64,000 nt of DNA. Origin: Bacillota bacterium (GTDB lineage Bacteria; Bacillota; Clostridia; Acetivibrionales; DSM-2933). Position 1 is the stretch's first letter. The number at the start of each line of letters is the position of its first letter. Shown piece after piece: positions 27,424 to 36,657 of this stretch. A model generated the notes under the pieces. It did no database searches. It had not been told where the DNA came from and saw nothing but the letters and a program-made list of their open reading frames with translations. The DNA lies in assembly GCA_023430975.1 (NCBI GenBank), contig JAEYYB010000138.1, forward strand, positions 1 to 64,000. The letters are read 5' to 3'. The position numbers were made by a program, and so were the translations under genes.

Positions 27424-28807
27424 TATAGATTTATTAAAAACAGGCTTAAAAAACTTAAAAAGGAGAAAGGCCCGAACCTTTCTAACAGTACTAGGAGTTC
27501 TTATAGGAACAACCTCAATAGTTATTATGATATCCTTCGGTATTGGTATTAAAGATAGTATAAATAATCAAATGCTCAGCATTGGGAGCCTAAGGGTCAT
27601 AGATGTGAATAATTATGGTTTTTCCCCTGAAATGGGAGGCCAAAAAACTGTAACCAAGAAGGAAAAGCTGAATGATGCACTAATAAGAAGGATAGCTGAA
27701 TGGGAAGGAGTAGAAGCGGTAACACCTCTTTTGGAAACCAGTATAAAATGTGTTGCGGGAAAATATATGTCACAATTGATGGTTATAGGAATAAATCCTG
27801 ATGTGATGGATAAATTTGAATTTTCTGCTCAGGAAGGAAGACTTCTAACTAAAACCGACGACTTAAGTTTATTGGTAGGATCGATGGTCCCTATGAATTT
27901 TTATAACCCTAAAAGGATGAATTCATATCAGGGAATGATGATGATGGGCCCGGATTCCAAGCCTCCGGTTGATCTTATGAAGGAAAAGCTGGTGCTTACT
28001 TTCGACTATTCCTATGGAGAAAAAGTGCCAACGGACCCGATGGGAGTGCAGCCCACAGAAAACAAAAAACCGCCCAAACTTTATAAAGCAAAAGCTGTAG
28101 GCATTATAAAGCAAAGCAATAATGAAAAAGACTATAATGTATATATGAATCTTGAAAGCGTCAGAAAGCTTATTAAAGAGAATTCAAAGGGCCAGCAGAG
28201 CTCAGGAATGATGATGGGTATGGGCGGCATGTCTGCAAATCCTAATGAATATCAAAGGGCCCAAATACTTGTTAAAGACATTAAGTATATTGATGATATT
28301 CAGGACAGAATAAAGGGAATGGGACTTGGTGCCAATAGCGTCATGGATATGGCTAAAGAAATGGAAAAGTCTGCAAACATGATTCAGATGATACTGGGAG
28401 CACTTGGTGCAATATCCCTCTTCGTGGCTGCTATAGGTATTGGAAACACAATGGTAATGTCGGTTTATGAGAGAACCAGAGAAATAGGAATTATGAAGGT
28501 TCTTGGAGCTACCTTTGGTGATATCAGAAAACTTTTTCTTTTAGAGGCAGCATCAATAGGTTTTTTTGGAGGGATGATCGGTATCGGCTTAAGCTATGGT
28601 GCATCAACCGTAATTAATACTGTTATAAATTCAATGTCCCAAGGGAACCCAGAAATGGGAGGAGGCCCCGGTGTAGCATCGATTATACCTGCGTGGCTGG
28701 CGATTATGGCAGTTGCATTTTCATCTTTTATCGGTATTCTCTCAGGTATCTACCCTGCCATAAGAGCTATGAGACTTAGTGCATTGGAAGCTATTAAGAC
28801 AGATTAG
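27416..28807 (+). CDS. MacB-type ABC permease (FtsX fold)
   Basis: A 463-residue permease with an N-terminal helix (RRKARTFLTVLGVLIGTTSIV), a large extracytoplasmic domain (about 45-315) and three C-terminal helices including VYERTREIGIMKVLGATFGD, the signature of MacB/FtsX proteins. The outer domain has two unusual Met-rich loops: YQGMMMMGPDSKPP and SSGMMMGMGGMSANP. MacB-type systems expel peptides or lipoproteins or transduce mechanical force to envelope enzymes. The upstream gene supplies an Ig-rich partner with its own Met-rich stretch. Terminator at 28894. The substrate is unknown. Confidence 0.9.
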   Translation: MNNIDLLKTGLKNLKRRKARTFLTVLGVLIGTTSIVIMISFGIGIKDSINNQMLSIGSLRVIDVNNYGFSPEMGGQKTVTKKEKLNDALIRRIAEWEGVEAVTPLLETSIKCVAGKYMSQLMVIGINPDVMDKFEFSAQEGRLLTKTDDLSLLVGSMVPMNFYNPKRMNSYQGMMMMGPDSKPPVDLMKEKLVLTFDYSYGEKVPTDPMGVQPTENKKPPKLYKAKAVGIIKQSNNEKDYNVYMNLESVRKLIKENSKGQQSSGMMMGMGGMSANPNEYQRAQILVKDIKYIDDIQDRIKGMGLGANSVMDMAKEMEKSANMIQMILGALGAISLFVAAIGIGNTMVMSVYERTREIGIMKVLGATFGDIRKLFLLEAASIGFFGGMIGIGLSYGASTVINTVINSMSQGNPEMGGGPGVASIIPAWLAIMAVAFSSFIGILSGIYPAIRAMRLSALEAIKTD

Positions 28808-28893
28808 GAAGAGTATTTTATAATGCTTACGTTATAAGAGTTTCAAGATAAAGCTAGCAAAAAATAAACTTTTTTTGAAGAATAGCATAGCTG

Positions 28894-28938
28894 TTAAGTG
28901 CCTATGGACCGTTTTAACGGAGGCACTAATTTTTTTTC
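28894..28938 (+). terminator. Terminator of the MacB-type operon
   Basis: TTAAGTGCCT and AGGCACTAA pair around a 17-base loop that has its own small stem (CCGTTTTAACGG), followed by eight T. Confidence 0.85.
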
Positions 28939-29078
28939 TAATCAAACCTTTATAATATTTTCGAAATTTGCTATAAAAATTTGCTTTAAAAATAATCAAT
29001 AAGTAAATAGACCGTATTTAATTTTCTCATCCAATATATATATTCAAAGGGTTTTAACTTTTTAAGTGGGGACGGATA

Positions 29079-29120
29079 AAAAATAAACCCGGCTTAAGCG
29101 TTAAGCACTGGGTTTATTTA
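29079..29120 (-). terminator. Terminator of the alpha/beta hydrolase gene
   Basis: On the minus strand AATAAACCC and GGGTTTATT pair, with the inner GCTTAACGCTTAAGC also self-complementary, and are followed by TTTTTTATCC. It is 44 bases beyond the hydrolase stop. Confidence 0.8.
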
Positions 29121-29163
29121 TATCAAGTTGCCCATTAAATGCTGATATTATCGGACAATATAT

Positions 29164-30627
29164 TTAATATTTTGTCCTTTTAACTGTAAAACTTCCTACT
29201 ATTGATCCATCCGATGAAATAAGATTACCGCTTATGGTATCACCCGACAGTTTTCCATCCAGGTTAACCATTTCATAGCCAGGCGGCATTACAATCCAGT
29301 TGGTACCTGTAAGCTTTACCGATTTGGTGGCTGTGTCAAAACTTGTAGCAATAAAATAACTTCCGCTATCGGTGGAAGAATCTGGATCAACAGGACTGAA
29401 ATAAAATATGGATATATATTCGCCGTCTTCCGTCCGCGATATTTCCAAAGTAAGTGCAGTATCCCCCAGACTTGTTGAATAGGTCCCGTCCCATCTTCCA
29501 GTTAGTTCGTTTGAATTCAAAGTTTCAGGCAATACCTTTTCAATTAACGTGCTGTTAAACTTATCGGGCTCTTCGTAAAAACAAAAGTGTGCTGAATTAT
29601 CAAATGGAACCAATTCTTTTTTCGGTGCCTTAAGCATATTGAAGTATTGTTCAATGAGTTCATATGGTGTGTTATAATCGTGTTTGCCGCTAAAAAAATA
29701 CACAGGAACGGCAACCTCACCAAGTTGTTTTCTGAAATCCAGTTCTGAGACCTCAGGATCTTCGAATAAAAGGTCTGAAAACTCCCAGCCTTTTTCAATT
29801 TTTCTATATGCATCTTTATATATTTCCGAATAGTACATTTTATCTTCCATTTCTTCGGTTGAGGATTCACCATAGATGTCACCCCCATAATATTCTACCC
29901 ATTCTGAAGTTACATCATATCCGGAGCCATGCTTATAGCCCTTATCATCAGGCCTGCCAACACGCTGTAATTCTGAAATGGCTTCTTTGTTATTATCCTG
30001 TTGAGCGGATTTTAAAGCATAATCATAGCAAAGCTTCTCATTGTCCTTAATATCAACAACCTGTCCGATTCCAATAAACGCCCAGTAATCGTCAGGATAC
30101 TCGCTAATTGCCTTCATACCCAAAACAGTTCCAAAAGAATGCCCGACAAGGTATATCTTTTTTTTGTTAAACCTTGTTTTGAGGTAATTAGTCAATTCAT
30201 GCAGATCTGAGTTGAACTGCTTTAGTGTCATACTGCTTTCTGGAATTTTGGATGAATAAGACAAACCAGCACCACGCTGGTCCCAGTTAACAACCACAAA
30301 ATAATCCTCAAGTTCACTATTACTGATATGCAGCATTGGCATCATGGCAAACCCTGGACCACCGTGTAAAAAAAGCAACACAGGTTTTGATTGATCCTTA
30401 CCTGTTATATAAATCGACTGCTCAACTCCACCAAGCTCAATCTTTTCAAGAGAATCTATACCGACTCCTACTTTGGATGTTGCTTTAACTGTTTTTGAGG
30501 CATTAATCTTGTTTTTGCCTGTTTCCTTGTTTGAAGGCACATTATCTTTTGTAATATAGAAAACAACTCCGACAGCCAGAGCGATTCCAATAAACACAAA
30601 GATAAAAACTACTTTTGGTAATTTCAT
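29164..30627 (-). CDS. Membrane-anchored alpha/beta hydrolase (S33 prolyl aminopeptidase-like) with C-terminal beta domain
   Basis: A 487-residue protein with an N-terminal membrane anchor (about 6-25) that places the enzyme outside. The hydrolase domain (about 60-360) shows FLHGGPGFAMMP (oxyanion hole), NWDQRGAGLSYSS, VGHSFGTVLGMK (nucleophile Ser), GKHDYNTP (acid Asp) and DNSAHFCFYEEP (His), the pattern of S33 aminopeptidases. The last 120 residues form a beta-rich domain (LTGRWDGTYSTSLGDTALTL) found in other clostridial hydrolases. The real substrate may be an ester or peptide. The promoter is presumably in the AT-rich stretch after 30627. Confidence 0.85.
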   Translation of the reverse strand: MKLPKVVFIFVFIGIALAVGVVFYITKDNVPSNKETGKNKINASKTVKATSKVGVGIDSLEKIELGGVEQSIYITGKDQSKPVLLFLHGGPGFAMMPMLHISNSELEDYFVVVNWDQRGAGLSYSSKIPESSMTLKQFNSDLHELTNYLKTRFNKKKIYLVGHSFGTVLGMKAISEYPDDYWAFIGIGQVVDIKDNEKLCYDYALKSAQQDNNKEAISELQRVGRPDDKGYKHGSGYDVTSEWVEYYGGDIYGESSTEEMEDKMYYSEIYKDAYRKIEKGWEFSDLLFEDPEVSELDFRKQLGEVAVPVYFFSGKHDYNTPYELIEQYFNMLKAPKKELVPFDNSAHFCFYEEPDKFNSTLIEKVLPETLNSNELTGRWDGTYSTSLGDTALTLEISRTEDGEYISIFYFSPVDPDSSTDSGSYFIATSFDTATKSVKLTGTNWIVMPPGYEMVNLDGKLSGDTISGNLISSDGSIVGSFTVKRTKY

Positions 30628-30819
30628 CTCTAACTCTCTCCTCTATAGTTAATTTCTACAAGCTGGACGAGAAGAACCTGTAATTGAAAGAATAACAATT
30701 ATAAACTTTATGAGAACCATAGCAAGAAAGGGCAATGGTTTAAAGTTATATATTGAACAATTCAAAACTAACAGTCTATTTACTATAAGGTATTATAATA
30801 TAAATGCATGAAAATTTCC

Positions 30820-31022
30820 ATATTAAAAGTGATGAATCTATTACATTTGTCTTAAGCAAATCTATTAAAATCAGTTAATCTTGCTGTTTGTCTATCACAA
30901 AATAACGTTAAACCGTTCGTTATTTTGCTCTGTCAAATGCAAGATTAATACTGATTTTAATTATGTTGAACCGTTCGTTATTTGCTCCGCCAAATGTAAG
31001 ATTATTAACACTTTTAATATAT
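30820..31022. repeat. Family 1 repeat interrupted by a second family 1 copy (nested)
   Basis: The outer copy begins TATTAAAAGTGATGAATC and ends ACACTTTTAATATAT, matching 53631-53730 in reverse orientation. Between its arms (inner copy 30864-30961) sits another element bounded by ATTAAAATCAGT and ACTGATTTTAAT with the same core text AAACCGTTCGTTATTTTGCT. The whole stretch lies in the gap 30628-31196, where no gene was seen. Confidence 0.75.
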
Positions 31023-31196
31023 ACTTAAATCAAATAATAATTTACCGGCTGGATTAGTTTGTCTATTATGCTGATTTTTTTTATTTCCCCCTCCAAAAAG
31101 TTCAGAGTATATGAATATCTATACGGAGTAACTAAAAGAAAAAGCACTTTAGGTGATTTAATTTTACTTTTAATGGTGAAAGGTTGGCTAGTATTT

Positions 31197-32321
31197 ATGA
31201 AGGTTTTGGACAACGTTTTTAGAAGGCAGCCGGTTAATGCTAAGAGACAGGTAGAAATGGATATCGCAAGAGGACTTGCTGTATTCTTCATGATTTTAGT
31301 TCATGTATCAGGTGGTTTGTCAAGTATTGCTACGGGCAATACGATTTTTTGCAAGGTAATAGACTTCTTTGGAACTATTCCTGCTGCACCAGTTTTTATG
31401 TTTTTGATGGGTGTTGGTTTTGTTTACTCAAGAAATCAAAGTCCGATTGTTTTGTTTAAAAGAGGTATTATTATATATATTGGCGGATATGTTCTTAACT
31501 TTTTCAGAGGCTTCTTACCATTATTTATTGGCAGTAAAATGGGATATTACTCCCTCAATATAGACGGAACACCATGGTATTACTATTTGATAGAAGGGGA
31601 CATATTACAATTTGCAGGACTTGCAATGATGTTTACTGCATTTCTGAAAAAGCTTAGGATAAGTGAAGTTTACTATCCTATTATGGCGTTGGCCATTGCT
31701 ATTGCCACCCCATTTGTAGCAGGTTTTAACACAGGTAATTCCATTATAGATACATTAATTCTTACTATATTCGGTAAGTATGGATATGTATTTCATCCTT
31801 TCTTTTCATGGATGGTTTATCCATTGATGGGCTCCTTCTTTGCCTGGATGTTAATGAGAACAGAGAGCAAGAATAAATTTTATTTAAGGGCCACTTGCAT
31901 TTCAGTAATAGTGGCAATTCCCGGGATTATTTATTACATAATGAATCCATCTATTGATCTTGGAATTGTAACTGGAGACATTTACAACTATTATCAACAT
32001 GGAATTCTTTCAAATACATTGTTCGTACCTTTTGTTGTTATTTGGCTGGCAATATGGCATTTAACTGCCTCAATAATACCGGCCTTTGTAAAGAACAGGC
32101 TCTTCTTCTGGAGCAAGGCGGTTACCATCATATATGTTGTGCACTGGCTGATTGTCGGATGGTCAGAGTTCCTGTTTGTTGAAGAATTAAGCCTTGGTAA
32201 TACAATTATAGCCATGGTTATTATAACATTTTTTGCAGATAGGATTGCTGATCTATATATAAAAATCAAGGATAGGTTAGGTGAACGCAATGATCCTGCC
32301 TTAAATCCACATATGAATTAG
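31197..32321 (+). CDS. Multi-pass membrane acyltransferase-like protein (DUF1624/heparan acetyltransferase-type)
   Basis: The ATG at 31197 gives MKVLDNVFRRQPVNAKRQVE, followed by MDIARGLAVFFMILVHVSGG, the first helix and His-containing motif of the DUF1624/HGSNAT-type transmembrane acyltransferase superfamily. About ten helices follow, with YVVHWLIVGW near the end. An upstream ATG at 31173 is less likely because AAAGG (31179-31183) falls after it. Members acetylate or otherwise modify extracytoplasmic sugars or peptides. It lies 143 bases ahead of the poly-lysine synthetase-like gene on the same strand, so it could modify that product, but this is only suggested by position. Confidence 0.75.
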   Translation: MKVLDNVFRRQPVNAKRQVEMDIARGLAVFFMILVHVSGGLSSIATGNTIFCKVIDFFGTIPAAPVFMFLMGVGFVYSRNQSPIVLFKRGIIIYIGGYVLNFFRGFLPLFIGSKMGYYSLNIDGTPWYYYLIEGDILQFAGLAMMFTAFLKKLRISEVYYPIMALAIAIATPFVAGFNTGNSIIDTLILTIFGKYGYVFHPFFSWMVYPLMGSFFAWMLMRTESKNKFYLRATCISVIVAIPGIIYYIMNPSIDLGIVTGDIYNYYQHGILSNTLFVPFVVIWLAIWHLTASIIPAFVKNRLFFWSKAVTIIYVVHWLIVGWSEFLFVEELSLGNTIIAMVIITFFADRIADLYIKIKDRLGERNDPALNPHMN

Positions 32322-32464
32322 ACTTGAATTGTTTGAAAGTATTAATAGAGTTATAAAAAAGATAGATTGTCAATCGGGCATTTAATAAGGATGAAATTTT
32401 TATCTGGAGCAAGTGTAAATAAATGCCTTAAAATAAATTTTTTGATATATAGAGGTGCGGTATA

Positions 32465-35400
32465 ATGAATGCAACAAGGAAGCCAATTAGGAAACCTAAG
32501 TTATTACCATTTAAATTAAACCATGAGCTTGAAATAATCAGAGAAGGTGCAAAAGAAAAAAGCCGTGCAATTTTGCATGGCAAAATGATGCCTGAGCTTA
32601 TCAGGGATGAATGCCTTTTTGAGGTGTTTGAAGCTACTTCGGGAAAATATCCTGACAATACAGCCATAATTTTTGACAAAACCATTATATCCTATAGAGA
32701 GCTTAATGAGATGGCAAATAGGATTGCCCATCTTTTGAGGGAGAAAGGTGTTCGAAAAGAGGATAGGGTTGCTCTGCTTATGCCTAAATCCATAGAGTGT
32801 TATGCTGCTATTATGGGAATTATGAAGGCTGGTGCTTGTTACATACCCCTTGATGTCGGGTATCCTGAAGACAGGATTAAATATATAACAGAAAACAGCG
32901 GAGAAAGGTATGTTCTTGTATTGGATGGCTGTAGTACATTTTGCAACATTGAAAATATAATATCGATAAGCAGTGACAAGCTTAAGTCATACCCCGATAA
33001 CAATATTCCAAGAACGGTAAGCGGTGTGGATAAGAATTCACTTGCGTATATCATATACACATCCGGTTCTACAGGCAGGCCAAAGGGCGTAATGATCGAG
33101 CATAAATCTGCATGTAACCTGATACGTGCATCCCAGGAAATTTATAAGGTAACTCCGAAAGATAGGGTATATCAAGGCTTTACCCTTGCATTTGATGCAT
33201 CTGTGGAAGAATTGTGGATGGCATTTTTAAATGGCGCAGCGTTAGTACCACAGACGGATAGGATGAAAAAATCCGGTCCTGATTTGTTTAAAATACTTGG
33301 TGAGTATGGGGTCAGTGTAATATCTTGTGTCCCGACACTTCTGTCAATGATAAATGATGAGCTTGAGCCTCTGAGACTTCTTATACTTGGAGGAGAGGCA
33401 TGTCCCATGTCTATTGTCGAAAGGTTTGGCAAACCGGGAAGGCGTATACTAAATACATATGGGCCAACAGAAGCAACAGTCATTGCCACATGGTCAGAGA
33501 TGAAGCTGAACGAAAAAGTGACAATCGGTAAACCTCTGGTAAACTACTCTGTATATGTAGTTAAGGAAAACGATGAGATTGCTGAAATTGGCGAGCCGGG
33601 GGAGCTTCTTATAGGAGGAATCGGACTTGCTAGGGGCTATATAGGAAGAGATGATCTTAATAGAGAAAAGTTCATTGAAAATATATTTGATGACGGTATC
33701 GATTGTCCTGTAATGCTTTATAGATCCGGAGATCTGGTTGTTATGGACGAAGATGGAGATTTGGAGTTTCATGGAAGAATTGATGACCAGATAAAAATCA
33801 GAGGCTTCAGGGTTGAGCTTTCTGAAATAGAAAACGTGGCAAATAGCTATCCGGGGATAAAGTCGTCGGTTGTTAAACTCAATAAATTCGATGATTCTAC
33901 TGAAGGACTGTGCCTTTATATTGTTATAGATGGTGACAAAAATGAATTTAAAAAGGAAGAGCTTTTTAAGACAATGAAAGAAAAGCTTCCTGCTTATATG
34001 ATACCTCAGCATTTGATGATGCTTGATGAAATACCCATGCTCCCAAGCGGCAAGGCAGATCGTTCCAAGCTTCCTCTTCCTACGGGTGGCAATTTTTCCG
34101 GCGAAAGAGGCGGCACTCCTCCAAGTGGAAAAGTGGAGCAGAAAATTGCAGATGTATTAAAGCAGGTTTTTAAAATAGATAATATTTCAAGGGAAGACCA
34201 TTTCTTCAATGATCTTGGAGGTCATTCACTTTTTGCAGCACAGACTGTTTCTCAACTGAGAAAGGAGCCTGAATTTTATGACCTTAATATATCAGACTTG
34301 TATGAGTGCCCTTCTATTGAAATGCTGTCAGTTAAATTTAATATAAATGATAAAGAAATTTGCACAGCAAAAAACAATAAAAACAATGGTACAAAGAATA
34401 AAAAGGGCAAGAAAAATAAATCTAATAATAAAGTAAATAAAATAACTGAAAATAAAGTAAATGATAAAAGAGCTAGAAAAAGAACAGAGACATTTAAAGA
34501 AAGCTCAAGTCTGGCCCATTTCATATGCGGAGTTTTCCAAGCACTATCCATTGTAATTTTGACATTTTTTATATGTGTACCTGCTGGGTATGTTATAATA
34601 AATGTATTAAACAGAAGTTTTGATGTTCAGAAAGCACTTTTAGTATTACTTTCTTATGGCTTATTGTATATACCTGTCACATGTGTTGTTGCCTTATTAT
34701 CCAAGTGGCTTATTATAGGAAGATACAAAGAGGGAAGCTATCCGTTGTGGGGAATATATTACTTCCGCTGGTGGCTTTCAAGACTTCTGCAAGCGCTTTT
34801 TCCAATGCATCTGATAAGCGGAACGCCATTGATGCCGCTATATCTTAAAGCAATGGGTATGAAGGTCGGCAAAGACTGCTTTATAGGAACCCATCATTTT
34901 GGAAGTTTCGACATTATAAGTATCGGTGATAACAGCAGCATAGGCCAGGATTCGCAGATTCTTGGTTATATAGTTGAGTCGGGTTATTTGAAGATTGGAT
35001 GGATAGACATAGGTAAAGGGTGCTATGTGGGAACCCATTCAACACTTTGTATAAATTCTGCAATGGCAGACGATTCAATGATTAAGGAACAATCCATGAT
35101 ACCGTCAAAGGTGACTATTCCTTCCAAAGAAACATGGGCAGGATCGCCCGCAGTTCCTTCTACGGCTGATGGGGATATTACAGAGCTGTTAAATAAAGGA
35201 GAAAAGGTTGGATTATTCAAAAAGGTTGTATTTTCAGTTCTGCATATATTTGGACTTTTATTCCTTGGACTGTTTAATACATTGATTTTTACCCAGGGAT
35301 TTGCATTCGGATACTTTTACTTTTCGACGCCAAGCTGGATGCTTTTAATAAGTCCTATTACTGCGACTGCTATGGTTTTAGTATTGTGCCTGGAGATAAT

Positions 35401-36604
35401 CATTTTTAAAAGATTGTTTATGAATAAGATAAAACCTGGAATTTACAGTGTATACTCCACTTGTTATGTTAGAAAGTGGATAGCAGATAACATAGTATAT
35501 GTTAGCCTACAATTTTTACATACCCTATACGCGACCTTGTACACAATTCCATTTTTGAGAGCTTTAGGTGCCAAGATTGGTAAGAAGGTAGAAGTATCTA
35601 CTGTTACTCATATATCTCCAGAGCTTTTTGAGGTGGGTGACGGAAGCTTCTTTGCAGATGCATCAATGGCAGGTACTCCAAAAGCTTTCAACAATTGCGT
35701 CATGTATGAAAAGACCAAGGTTGGCTCAAGGACATTTATTGGAAATAGTGCATTAGTGCCCATTAACACTACAATTGGTGATGATTGCCTCCTTGGAGTT
35801 TTGTCTGTACCGCCTGAGAAGGGTAAAACGGAAAACGGCACATCCTGGCTTGGAACGCCAGCCATGTTCCTGCATAAGCGTGATGTTAACAAGGATTTCA
35901 GTGATGAAACCACTTACAAACCTGGGAAGCTTTTGTACCTTAAAAGATTGTTGATTGAGTTTATACGTGTAATACTGCCCACAAATGTTTACATAGCGGC
36001 CACATATGGCCTGGCATATTTGTTCCATTACTTTGCCAACACATTCCCGTTCTGGGCTTCGATCGGCCTTATTACGGCGACTGCTGTTATTGGAGAAATA
36101 GCATTGATACTCTTTGTTGTACTTTTAAAGTTCTCACTTATAGGGACCTACAAGCCTTGTGTCAATCCGCTTTGGAGCGAATTTGTATGGAAAACCGAGT
36201 TTGTAACAGGTATTTACGAAAATCTCCTTGGAGATTATGTTCTTACTCCTCTTGCAGGGACGCCGATGCTGCCAATAGTAATGAGGCTCTTTGGCTGCAG
36301 GATCGGTAAAAAAGTATTTTTGGATACAATTTTCATTTCGGAGTTTGACCTTGTGAGAATTGGTAATGAAGCAGCAGTTAACTTTAATTCAACTATGCAG
36401 ACCCATCTTTTTGAGGACAGGGTTTTGAAGATGGCATATCTTACGATATGCAAAAGAGCAAGCGTTGGAAATGGTGCTGTGGTGCTCTATGATACATTTA
36501 TGAAAGAAGGTTCGAAGCTGGGAAGTTCATCACTTTTAATGAAGGGAGAAACATTGGAAGCATATACACACTGGCATGGTAATCCGTCAAAATTTGCCGG
36601 ATAA
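32465..36604 (+). CDS. NRPS-like synthetase, epsilon-poly-L-lysine synthetase architecture
   Basis: A 1379-residue single-module enzyme. The adenylation domain (about 45-545) has YTSGSTGRPKG, FDASVEELW, NTYGPTEATV, YRSGDLV, DQIKIRGFRVELSEIE and the A10 Lys530. The carrier domain has LGGHSL (Ser588 for phosphopantetheine). A Lys/Asn-rich linker, then six membrane helices interleaved with three tandem left-handed beta-helix domains (about 796-892, 1032-1135, 1272-1379) follow. This A-T-TM-C1-C2-C3 order is that of epsilon-poly-L-lysine synthetase (about 1319 residues). Residues aligned by hand to the GrsA specificity pocket read D244, A245, E248, S287, I307, G309, T331, V339, I340, K530; E at the third position fits a basic substrate. 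No condensation or thioesterase domain exists. The product is inferred. Confidence 0.88.
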   Translation: MNATRKPIRKPKLLPFKLNHELEIIREGAKEKSRAILHGKMMPELIRDECLFEVFEATSGKYPDNTAIIFDKTIISYRELNEMANRIAHLLREKGVRKEDRVALLMPKSIECYAAIMGIMKAGACYIPLDVGYPEDRIKYITENSGERYVLVLDGCSTFCNIENIISISSDKLKSYPDNNIPRTVSGVDKNSLAYIIYTSGSTGRPKGVMIEHKSACNLIRASQEIYKVTPKDRVYQGFTLAFDASVEELWMAFLNGAALVPQTDRMKKSGPDLFKILGEYGVSVISCVPTLLSMINDELEPLRLLILGGEACPMSIVERFGKPGRRILNTYGPTEATVIATWSEMKLNEKVTIGKPLVNYSVYVVKENDEIAEIGEPGELLIGGIGLARGYIGRDDLNREKFIENIFDDGIDCPVMLYRSGDLVVMDEDGDLEFHGRIDDQIKIRGFRVELSEIENVANSYPGIKSSVVKLNKFDDSTEGLCLYIVIDGDKNEFKKEELFKTMKEKLPAYMIPQHLMMLDEIPMLPSGKADRSKLPLPTGGNFSGERGGTPPSGKVEQKIADVLKQVFKIDNISREDHFFNDLGGHSLFAAQTVSQLRKEPEFYDLNISDLYECPSIEMLSVKFNINDKEICTAKNNKNNGTKNKKGKKNKSNNKVNKITENKVNDKRARKRTETFKESSSLAHFICGVFQALSIVILTFFICVPAGYVIINVLNRSFDVQKALLVLLSYGLLYIPVTCVVALLSKWLIIGRYKEGSYPLWGIYYFRWWLSRLLQALFPMHLISGTPLMPLYLKAMGMKVGKDCFIGTHHFGSFDIISIGDNSSIGQDSQILGYIVESGYLKIGWIDIGKGCYVGTHSTLCINSAMADDSMIKEQSMIPSKVTIPSKETWAGSPAVPSTADGDITELLNKGEKVGLFKKVVFSVLHIFGLLFLGLFNTLIFTQGFAFGYFYFSTPSWMLLISPITATAMVLVLCLEIIIFKRLFMNKIKPGIYSVYSTCYVRKWIADNIVYVSLQFLHTLYATLYTIPFLRALGAKIGKKVEVSTVTHISPELFEVGDGSFFADASMAGTPKAFNNCVMYEKTKVGSRTFIGNSALVPINTTIGDDCLLGVLSVPPEKGKTENGTSWLGTPAMFLHKRDVNKDFSDETTYKPGKLLYLKRLLIEFIRVILPTNVYIAATYGLAYLFHYFANTFPFWASIGLITATAVIGEIALILFVVLLKFSLIGTYKPCVNPLWSEFVWKTEFVTGIYENLLGDYVLTPLAGTPMLPIVMRLFGCRIGKKVFLDTIFISEFDLVRIGNEAAVNFNSTMQTHLFEDRVLKMAYLTICKRASVGNGAVVLYDTFMKEGSKLGSSSLLMKGETLEAYTHWHGNPSKFAG

Positions 36605-36657
36605 TACTTGCAAAACCATCAGACATATAAAATAATAATATTAAAGGGGTTTGAAGT

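Noticed and set aside
29544..29888. Minus-strand frame of 114 codons in the alpha/beta hydrolase gene
   Set aside because: It overlaps conserved catalytic sequence in another frame and has no family features.
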